Positions 20,501-27,400 of a DNA stretch of 64,000 bases are shown piece after piece. The position numbers and the translations under genes are program-made. Numbering within the stretch: position 1 is the first letter of the stretch; each line of letters starts with the position of its first letter. Below the pieces are notes generated by a model that did not search any database, was not told the DNA's origin, and worked only from the letters and a program-made list of their open reading frames with translations. The stretch spans positions 8,590,386-8,654,385 of the forward strand of contig NC_087063.1 of the NCBI RefSeq assembly GCF_963678635.1. Direction: 5' to 3'. The DNA comes from Symsagittifera roscoffensis. Lineage: Eukaryota; Xenacoelomorpha; Acoela; Convolutidae.

Positions 20501-21012
20501 AGAAACCACCTTTTGGACGAATCTTTGAATCGTATTTTGATCTCCCGAACCACTATTCGAACAATATCGTTATAACGGACAGCGATTTCATACTCACGGA
20601 ACGCACGTGCGCCATAGCGATAACTGCGGACGTAAGCTTCAAAACAGCACTAGCGGCCGACTTTAAAAGAGAGTACAAGAATATCGAGTTTTTGTGGAAA
20701 CAGAGGCCGGGTGTAGGAGGAATGATAGCGTTGCCCCCTGTTGCATCACAGATACCAGGGAAATATTTGTGTTTTTTGATTACGAAAGCTACTGATAGGC
20801 AACACGTGAATCCGGAGAGCTTGGTATTGGCCTTGACTCGACTTAGGGATTTCCTGGTTGAGAGAGGTGTGACCTCTCTCTCGTTGCCAGTTTATGATCC
20901 CAATAGGGGAAAGCTACATCCGAGAGAGTTGTATGCTCTTGTGCATGTGATATTTTCAGAGACTGACATAGAGGTTTACTTACATAAAAAATACTATCTG
21001 AGCATATGCTAA
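11533..21012 (+). CDS. Element A ORF1: Gag-Pol polyprotein with C-terminal macrodomain
   Basis: Intact 3,159-aa polyprotein of a Ty3/gypsy element. Residues are counted from the ATG at 11533; the same frame is open upstream but has no earlier ATG, and the element C start aligns here. Order: basic, disordered N-terminus; coiled coil about 270-380; capsid-like region about 520-720; two CX2CX4HX4C knuckles (C741/C744/H749/C754 and C793/C796/H801/C806); aspartic protease with D1102-T-G; reverse transcriptase with YVDD 1587-1590; RNase H with TDAS (D1737); a spacer of about 400 residues carrying repeated LSGES; integrase with H2378/H2383/C2413/C2416 and D2444, D2503, E2539 (DX35E); a WRGPF module; a long acidic linker; and a macrodomain about 3010-3155. 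No frameshift separates gag and pol. Retroelement family and domains are certain. The macrodomain is an inference from pattern. Confidence 0.95.
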   Translation: MQRRDSLGSTTKIPRLSKGSTRKFRTRRSQTSFSSASDAFAEDESTKGQPDLSVIEMRLRSEKNLDGNQGRSAEAEPASETPVDPFDEGERTLIRPDFEPDGVLEREEVERTEETSERSEVEPREEVLYRGMSRSETKSYKWRKEPSLLTSAHSSLAKQSNNAMMSSMSPGEEQTFSKAKKSWKSLYDERMASLPTVGLTSRDDYPEITHPDVNFTPCPRNDMSREASSASPTRPMSDGITMGASSTFDRLMTSMHKQKGGASSSTRLQPQLTSSSLGLTPPLGAAGDISDMFAGVMNGLDELRRDMTKRIDQVDERAHHGRENLKDELTRVKSQARFDQAQLIRDTDQCLAESLAQANKESEEREARMTREIERLLNDHDNTYAQTMTGLERRLDAKSDLMMRKLDAILNGNNWQEHSNSRERSRHANVGDGTGNSARAQQGSRTNYEHRNKERPRAAPQRPGWTNPVPPEADATPETRLPTVPQVSSVPDLTTVSQDTTMYASMFEPLNRSLETFITKLSKSTERGERSRRTLKKPKSYKDESDGCIDTWIEVMKLHFEEENLSKKQECSALTSNLEGTALNCVMAKRANERDSARKIFDILLNRFGSGVQGHQAMVKFEKRRQRDEESIDKFLDDLELLRRRSNPDERISERNLAIASKFMDGVRSEELKTMLATHFTLSLDQVPTPDDLRMKSREYLLIKPRAQNRYSNYGNYSGTNTGANSSWYKPRDDMDKRRSCANCGSMDHHVSACSAYKQNMKAIGYFLEDADATDEDHEEYVRGLIMKYGPRCFFCNLEGHFKSDCAQFWDAVADVKHPRHEEALSGVKASRARLMNEAESRRKETTPSTFTTKKVKTWPEGVASNLETESSSPLKVDYGLAARTALQNVKQDLATKEVEQWVRSELESTDLRESLNVLSKTTRAEDEKEPKKQGLKLNVISGKTFGMTKAGTKIMSIISVAGHQVVKNLSEPSEITLVHLDIYADYLKQKDPKLDSRAVRALLTTGGPRLMKVDGHYIDVHGPYPILMNVDGINIYTKAHITDANDQVGRIYIGQEELKVRRIGHNAMLEQDAVHIGCEADLAAHVLDVQGRQLSVKGLLDTGAVVSVMPVKTWTDMGFERSDLIPTNIRLAAANQGAIYVTGRTPIISLQLGGRHLWMSFLVVENLDESDQFILGRDFVRNFDVTIDLNDGLIRIKDPERKYEKRPLNKILINQAKVPIFLDRKVRLKPNQAVVATFRMRNLNELSNDRQVCLVPNPNSKSSAILGRSFSLTQSGLCVSVLLNTEATTVTIQRGKKLGYALPLNTDFLSVENLKKFDVTKCPLHANQECIMKRVIELKSSRKLFSMKSETDDGLSSCSNFPERPTEAELAENRPVLPEIEHLKGKISDKELDSLRAVLNRNADVFSKHKADIGCCNFVEHEIEIEEGSVPHREGARRMTPNKSEACRKEIEMLMEYDMIEPSKSPWACGVVMAKKKGGQLRFCCDFRYLNAVTIKDAYPIPRIDESLSKLGDAKFFTTLDLGSAFWQVPLRKQDREKTGFACELGLFQWKRMPFGLCNATATFQRLMAQALTSVTKKYGNLIMCYVDDVVIATPTLEDHIERLEEVFSCMKQAGLKCKPSKCEILKDSIKYLGRLVDKHGVRPDPEAVEAVLTWKAPKTDTQLMSFLGFANYYREFIKGYADKIYPMQKLMRNKGKKFTWTDEAQVSFENIKRELCEAPVLGMPTEKGMFVLDTDASVVAISGILHQEQEWNGRTVLRPIAYGSKVLSDTEMKYGAPKAEMFAVITFVEKYRAYLGSAPFKLRVDNRALAWLKTYSMDQSYIGRWIVRLDGYHMIIEHRTRDKHQNADSLSKKTEFYERLEEKQANQSEIKDGFSFLDKETYDELPLTRWLDKSGHPIPGHPDLPVETAAEIKLLARGEPVPLDLLVRSNLVQQELTRLGINSIALLNKTVNVAPDVMGKLRDLLDREVDRHDREWRETMQRLTVTERTEKRPVSIRSRGVERDCRSIVNQLVTSMPKEVLLRTSFTEYGTSNQNQATEEVRIKSKSSFTRRVHFTDAKEEYEPSSDCSSLDETMSGESDTFDPVKDDLSEKSNAFEPVQDNLSGERLTRLPRDRILSGESGSRRPMDRVLSGESRNISNNLEYDVGESVDSSVESGPQSGDNTSETTSNSDMSEIAIHSLLVDWKQRGLDREIHQDPDRDRYTSDEEGTVVDNAADELELIAVSKRPTRLLPHGTVVRTNLEPSVQEATPLKKIWCVKLMDDAHAPEIMSGQMNVVKTYLKARYRLSDLLRAQRNDRMTSSLKRWIENGAPDKGDLEEDSYKILKQFYLKRKDLLYLNKDGIVACKRKEEDKVLYKYNSIVLPQLYQTELLFRSHDQMGHQGVDKVYNRIQKRFEWPGLKKACEKWIAACLSCQQAKDPRKLRFPLQSIESSGFNEVVQIDHQKICMTATGYNQVLVMIDHFTKYAEAAPCMTASAEETCDHLINVWIARHGCPITFQSDNGKAFVGDLTKELMKRSQVAQAHSTTYHPQTNGLVERQNRTLVSMLRVYCSRYMDDWDKHLPQVMGAYNSTEHSTTGISPHMMLTGHEKALPLTFFYPEYEGKRTAPQTYVRDVIRRQQDLNDLCRRNTQQAQIRQKRRFDKRTADAKAYSVGDYVWVFQEVVPPKGTKKLLKKWRGPFQITEVHQGGRFYRLSTGRAAHYENIKSHNASSEDWCIPADMQEGDYLIVDPACEVNERGTRDKNDGNEMVDNCDLPLDLGLTERVEVDDETLPYAEEDWDCPEQTEIDKGIQPDFPLTMETRQSKRGKNQKKYNPYGEDFVVDRIVVSDVIDSLVGLDEVAMLEEIDLVNDMDQDWIDDRSEPEVEFEPEAEQTHEQELTNLRVLEWLHDLPTDPKETILTIQDVDRDGVKYISHDNTESNWVAPDGPLRVPQSNLGLLDFGRSTGTSMDIFVRGVGVGLTHTENLIIKKLKSARETGELETEGENAKKPPFGRIFESYFDLPNHYSNNIVITDSDFILTERTCAIAITADVSFKTALAADFKREYKNIEFLWKQRPGVGGMIALPPVASQIPGKYLCFLITKATDRQHVNPESLVLALTRLRDFLVERGVTSLSLPVYDPNRGKLHPRELYALVHVIFSETDIEVYLHKKYYLSIC
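17762..17940 (+). repeat. Repeated TGTCCGGGGAG motif in RNase H-integrase spacer
   Basis: The motif occurs at 17762-17772, 17845-17856, 17887-17898 and 17929-17940, with a weaker copy near 18014. Here it is read as Leu-Ser-Gly-Glu (Met-Ser-Gly-Glu once). The same 12-mer abuts the 3' LTR at 31054 and occurs at 20393 in another frame, so it may act as DNA or RNA rather than protein. Confidence 0.7.
20364..20435 (+). promoter_or_regulatory. Conserved internal polypurine-like block
   Basis: About 70 nt nearly identical to element B 42281-42352, although the surrounding coding sequence is much more diverged. It contains a perfect inverted repeat ATCGACG-GGGA-CGTCGAT (20367-20384), then TTGTCCGGGGAG (20393-20404) running into a longer purine-rich tract, then a GTGGG/CCCAC pair. 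It resembles an internal plus-strand primer (central polypurine tract). The function is inferred. Confidence 0.5.
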
Positions 21013-21453
21013 GAATTGCGCTCGGCGATAAGTGGTTTTTATTAAGTTGCTCGATAAGAATTAGAGTCAAGTTTTAGATTAGGTTAGGTCTTAGGTACAG
21101 TATTAGGGATTAGGTTTTTATGTGATGTTTATGTGATGTTTATGTTATGTTATTGTGATGTTATGTTTTATGTTAGTGTCATAAAAGACCTGGGGCACCC
21201 CAGGTCATCAAGGTGACAGCGTACATTCATGCTACTCTGACGAAAGTAAAGGTGGACGATCCACCTTGGTGCTAAAATTTTAAATCAGAATTGAAAAAGA
21301 GAATTTCAATGGAGAGTTTTAGAGAATTGATTGATGTTGCATCTTAAAATGATGATTCTAAGTCGCGACCTGTCTTTTAGATCTTGATTGATCGGAAATT
21401 GTTTACTGACACTGAATCAGAAGAGATTACACGAAGAATCAACACGAAAAGAA
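21013..21453 (+). other. ORF1-ORF2 intergenic region of element A
   Basis: This 441-nt gap has no gene. It holds a T/G-rich run of ATGTGATGTTT-like units (about 21113-21180), then ATAAAAG, then a perfect 9-bp inverted repeat GACCTGGGG-CA-CCCCAGGTC (21187-21206), and at its end a 3' splice-site-like TGTCTTTTAG (21371-21380). The ATAAAAG, the stem and the acceptor all have counterparts in element B (42926-43212). Confidence 0.6.
21371..21380 (+). promoter_or_regulatory. Possible 3' splice site for ORF2 mRNA
   Basis: TGTCTTTTAG is a pyrimidine-rich acceptor-like sequence 74 nt before the ORF2 ATG. Element B has TTATTTTCAG at the equivalent place (43192-43201). Retroelement downstream ORFs are often expressed from spliced mRNA, so this could be the acceptor. 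No donor could be chosen with confidence. Confidence 0.35.
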
Positions 21454-24400
21454 ATGGGAGATACTAACGAACTCATGGAATTCCTCTCAGCGAGTCTAGG
21501 AGCGACTCTAGACGAGATCTATCAGCGGCTGATCGATTGTGACTTCACACGAGAAGACCCGGGGTTGGCGATGTTTGTGGTCGCACTCCTCAATGCACTG
21601 GGAAGAGAGGGTCGAGGGAATCGCCCTACGGAAGTAGTGTTGATGTTGGCCTTCGGTGAGTCCGGGACCGCCGAGAGAGGCCGAAACCGATTGATGAGAT
21701 GGAGGCGCGGAGAAATGTCCGGCCACGACCTGGCTCGTGAGCCGGGACTAGGCGAGCAAAGGGACCACCGGCTAGGTGAAATGCCCTTACCTGTCCAACC
21801 TGCGCAGCCATTAATCGGAGCGAAGAGACAGCGTGATGGGCCAGGCCCGTCACACTCGGTCGACTCTCCAACAGCTGCTCCTCCCCTGAAGAGAGTGAGA
21901 GTGAGCGAGATAGAGATCCAGACGTCGGAAACGATTGAAACACTGGAGAAGAAGGAGAGGGACCAGAATGAGCTGTGTGCCAAACTTCAGGAGTACAGGA
22001 CCATAGCTCGGGAGAGAGACGAATGGAAAAAGAAATTCGAAGATCTGCAGGTGGCCTACAAGGAGGATGAGATAAAGCACCTGAAGGAGCTGTATATGGC
22101 GAAGGTGAGCCAAGTGTCACCGGAAATCCTGGCGAGCATGAGGTCCTCGGAGGGATCTAACGACACACGCCCCAGGACAACCGCGCAGGAGCTGTGCGCA
22201 TCGAGAGGACCTGAGGTTCTGGATTTGCATGCATCAAAGGGGCACGAGGCTCCTCAGCAGACACGACCGTCTGCTTCGAGTCAGAGGTTCACGATACCAG
22301 ACCCTTCTGACACCTATCTGGCTCCTCAATTTCAGGAATCATTTAACCAAGTGGCCAGAGCCGCGATGGATGAGATCAACAGAGGCACTGAACGGACACT
22401 GGCTAGGATCGTTCCTTCCCAGCGTCGTGATCATTCATCAGATGGCTCTGAGCGGGCAACCCGCACGATAGCGTGCTCTGCGCCTGGTGGAGTCTTCAAG
22501 AAGTCTCGCGTGGTAGATATCAGGAAGAACCTGATGACACGTCATCAGTTCACGCAAGTGCCAGCCGAGCATCCTCGAGCCTGCTTGAACGACATGAGCT
22601 GGAACCCCGCCACGAGCGACCAAGTGATTCCCCCAGGGAGTCGCCATTTGATCATTGGAGACAGTCTGGTGAGAGATCTGAATGAGATCTCCGTCTATGG
22701 CCAGACTACCACTCTGTCCTTTGGAGGAGCCTCAGTGGCTCAAGTGATCAAAATGATGGAGTTCCAGGGCGAGGATCGTCTGGATACATTGATAATAATG
22801 CTGGGGACTAATGACGTCTCGAGAGCCCCCGTAACCCCAGAGAACAAGTGGGAACCTCTGTTGGTGTGTCTGTTGAATGAATTGAAGGAAAAGTATAGAC
22901 CCAGGCTCGTGATCCTGTGTACGATACCGCCAAATCCTTTGGTGGGTACTACAGCTGCGGATTTTATGAATGGCAACGTAACGCGGTGGAATGAAATGAC
23001 CCGCAATCTGGTGAGGAACAATCCTGGCGAGTTGCGACTCCTGGATCTTGAAAACATGCTACGTATGACTGATCACATCGAGCTCACCAGAGATGGAGTG
23101 CACTTCAATAGCCAACGAGGGAGACATTGGATCAACGATGTGTTTCAAACGCAGTTGAGAGAAGTGGAGCAAGAATTAAGAGCGACCGGTTCTTTGGCTC
23201 GGACCAATTCGACCGGAGGGAGTAGAGTAAGGGCAACCGTGCCCGAATCCCTCGCCAACCGCCTAGGGCCCTTGGCAACGGAGACGGTGGGAGCCGTAAC
23301 CGTCGCTCCGAGCTCAAATGTGAGAGACAGGCTGGGGACTGCCCCTCCTCCCAGGCCGCAATCGATTGGAAGCCGACTCGGCAGATCGGTGGAACAGAGT
23401 AATAGAAACAACTCCCAGACCGCGTCTAGGAGGAATGATTCGCCTGCCACGACGAATCCTGCTTCGACGGCAGGATCGTCGACAAGCACCGTGCCAGCGG
23501 AGGGAATTGAATCCGGCAGCAGGTTGCTTTGGAATAGTTCAGATCCTAGCCATTGGGGTCAGTATAAGACGGACATGTCGGCGAAGTTGAACATGAATAC
23601 CCTGACGTGTCGGGAAGATGTGATGAGAATGACTGGCGGTGAAAGTCCCACAGTGTCGCGACTTTATCGGATACCGGGCGTGGATTGGCTGCTAGCAGAG
23701 CAGGAGAAATTCAGCTCCTCGACCTCACTCCGACATGCGGACTTGGATGGATTGCCTCATGACAACACCTTTGGACCTCTAAACACCCGGTCGCTCACCG
23801 ACGTTCGAGATAGGGCCCGGGAAAGGACACCACCAGTGCGCAAAGGCAAGTTTCAGACGGAGAACAAACCCAGCAACAAGCATCACAAGATGTTTAGACA
23901 ATTCTCTAAGCCACCCGGTCAGACGCCGGGCGAGTATTCTAGGGATTATCCCCGAACCACAACAGTGTTTGGAGACGACAAGAGATATGGGAATCTGAAG
24001 GCCCCAGTAGGTGATGGCCTTTTTGCAGCGTATGATCCCTTGGACATGAAGGCTGCCAAGTATCTGGTTGTGGCCGGCTCCGATTATCTCTATACACCCC
24101 GTTCTCTATTCTGGCCTGATGTGATTTTCTTAACGGCGCCTAAGCTGGACTGGGGACAGGCGATAGGCATGATGATAAGTGTACGGAGAGTGGTCAGCAT
24201 GGAGCCGCAGGTGATAGTGGTTGCAGGCGCGAATGATCATCTACAAAGCAGAGGCCTATTGTCACGTCTGACGGATGGATCGATCCCGAGTAACGAAGTT
24301 ATAGGGGAAGCGATCATGACACTGCTCTCGGCGATGGCCGAGGTAGAGGCAGCAGCAAGACAACGGTTCACCATGAATGTGGTGAAGGTGATCTTTGTAT

Positions 24401-27400
24401 TGTCACCAGGCTACGCTGCGTTGCCTGAACCCCTTCAATTTGTGTACACGATGGTCACGACGATAGCGGAGGGGATATATAACGTGATAATTCCTGCCCC
24501 AAACAGAGTGGTGGACCCGGACAATTATTATCCGCACCGATCTGAGCTCCCCGCTGTTTGGTCTGACATCTCGAATGCCATACAGGGACTCAGAGATTGC
24601 AGCACAACTCGGCTGGTGCTAGACGAAGTTCTGGGGTTGGAGCTGTCCAACTTCGCGAGATTATTGAAGCTAAGACCAGGGGTAGGTGACGATCATCTGT
24701 TAGTACAACAGGTGGCTGATGATCTCTGGTTCAGGCAGATGGATCATAAAGAGAACGAGCAGGGAAGGATGATCAGGAAGAACATGACGTCAGCAGAAGA
24801 GGACCTCATGGCAATGGCTTTGCGTACGAAGCCACACAACAACATATGGTTGTATCTGTCACCGAGGCTGTGCACCTTGGGTGAAGACGCGTTTGAGCAT
24901 GCGCCGGCGATAATTAAAGAGATACACGCGTATTTGAAGAGTCTACTTGATGCCCGGGAGTTGGCTGGAGGCAAGATGTTGAAGCTGATGCAAGACGTGA
25001 ATACGATGTCGCTGGACAAGTTCCAAGCGGACGTGCTGGCCACGAAAGCACAGTACGAACGATCGGATGCTATCTTGGGCGGAATGGGAGTGGGATGGAC
25101 GCCATCTTTCCTATCGACGTGCTACCCGAGGGCATCTAGGAACCTGATCGCAAGTTTTGTCAAAGACATCAGGAAGTTGTCGATTGGCCTGGTGTTAGCC
25201 TTATACGTGACATTTGGTCATGAAAACTTTGTGAAAGGACCGGCAAACCTCTTTACCCAAGCGTTGGCCGATTTGAGGTTGGATGGACTCTTGACCCTGA
25301 TTGCCATGACCTATGGTCGGCTGGGAGACTTGCTTGTGCTATTGCGTTACCCTGAACAACTGCAGGGACCCAGTCGTGAGTTCAATGCACAGTTGGAAAC
25401 CGCCTCGCTCAGGAAGATGAAAGACTGGAGGACTCTCCTACTTCAATACCTCCTGCAACAGAACAGAAGCGTAACAGGAGAGGACAAAGTGGCGACGAAC
25501 GCAAGCGAATGCAAACAGTATTGTGGCATGCCCTTATTAACAGACTTAGCTGTCATGATGCGGATTGATCCGTTGGCTCTGGTCCACGGACTAAGGGAAT
25601 TCGTCACAGTGGTTTATGGACCGGTGATGTCCTTTGCGTTCCCGGATGTACAAGTTAAAGCGTACAGGAATTCAGTGTTATACGTCAACCTGGTCTCAGT
25701 AGTGGATTGTTCAGTGCTGAATTGGGTAGAGCAGAGTGAACTGAGAAAGCTGGCTAGCGATGATAGGCTGTTCGGAAGAATAGCAGAGCCAGGTTGGGTG
25801 TTGATGGATTTCAACAACCACTTCAAATGCCGAATGGGTCGTGAGGATCTGTCCCACATCCAGTTCAACCCAAAACTCTGGAATCTGAGACCAGTGGTGA
25901 AAGATACAGGAGAGGCTGTGGGAGTACCTCAATTGCCGGGAGCCTATGCCCATGCAAAAGAAAATCAACAGACATGGCTTCCTGGGTCCAGGCCGCTGCC
26001 GGACCAATGCCATCGATATCCACCGATAAGGAGGATGTTGTTGGGAGTCACATCTCCCATCATTGCCCCTCGTATCGGAGCGGCTCGTGACGCGGAGAAG
26101 AGAATGCAGAAGTGGAGTGGAGGGATGGAGCCGCGCTTCATCAGCTGGAACGTCGCTGCCGCGCACACGTTCGACTTCTCATTTCCTGATGCCTGGAGCA
26201 GGAAGAAGATCAAAGCACTACCCTCCAGGAGACCAGAGGTCTCGGCTGAAACGTGGAATGAAGTGTATTCTTCCGCGGACGACTTATCAAGACTGAAGTG
26301 GTCAGGAGAAGCGAAGGTGGTGATGCTGGAGGTGGCAAGTGAGAGCAGAGGTGGCTCATATGTAACGATAGAGGACCTGGCCCCACATGGCGAGGAGTTA
26401 GTAGAGTTCCTGGTCGATGATGAGTTGTTTTATCATGCAGGAGACATGGCCGTGCCGGCTCGGCCGGATTCGGGCGCAGACGCACGACCAGGACCCTCGG
26501 GACCTAGGCCGAAACCTGATGCGGACGACGATGAATTGATGGATCAGGACGATAACGATGAAGGGACCGGAAGCAAGACGGAGAAATCGGGAGAGACCGA
26601 TCTAGGAGCGTTGGAAAGGGACTTGCTAGAGTACCGGTTCAGCGAAGATGACGATGGGGAAGTCGATGGGAGTCTATTGTTGATGGCACCATCGTCCTTC
26701 ATGTCTCCTACAAAGGAGGCGTCAGCCGATCTATCTCCGATAGACCCAATAAGCCAGGCTAGAGAGTGCCGAAGCAGGGATCCACAGAAGCTGCTTTATG
26801 AATCGCCAAGGAGGAGGAAAATCGAAGAGTCTATGAAGATATCGTTCCTCAGCACATTACCAGAAGAAGAATGGGAAAGATATCAAATGGAGTTGGAAGG
26901 CAAGACAGGAGCAATCTGGAGTCGAGTAAACTTCATGGAGAAATCTTGGGACGTGATAAGGCGATATGGGACGCAGTCCATAATGAAGGTGGGATTGAAC
27001 CAACCCATCATGCGTGAGGTCCTGGAGAAAATAGTGAGCTCCATGGAGTCGGATGTTCTGACCGAGTCAGTAACAGAAGACAGTGCCGATGATCAGCATG
27101 TTGCAAAGAAATTACCTGTCAGACGAGCCAGGAAAGGGCTGAAGCGACTAAAAGGGAGGACAGGAAGTCGAGCCATGAACCCGAAAGTGGTGAAGTCAAG
27201 AGCCAACGCAGTGGTGACCTCTTTAGCGAGCGCAGGTCGCTCAGGCGAGAGCGGGCAGGGAGATACTACAACGCTGACAGGGGGAGAAAAAGAGAATCTG
27301 ATACCCCCTATGCTCTTGGCAGGTCTGACCGTGACCGCCACAAGGTCGAAGAAGACGGCGCGAACCCTGGCAGACACCAAGTTAGAAATGGAAGTAATCA

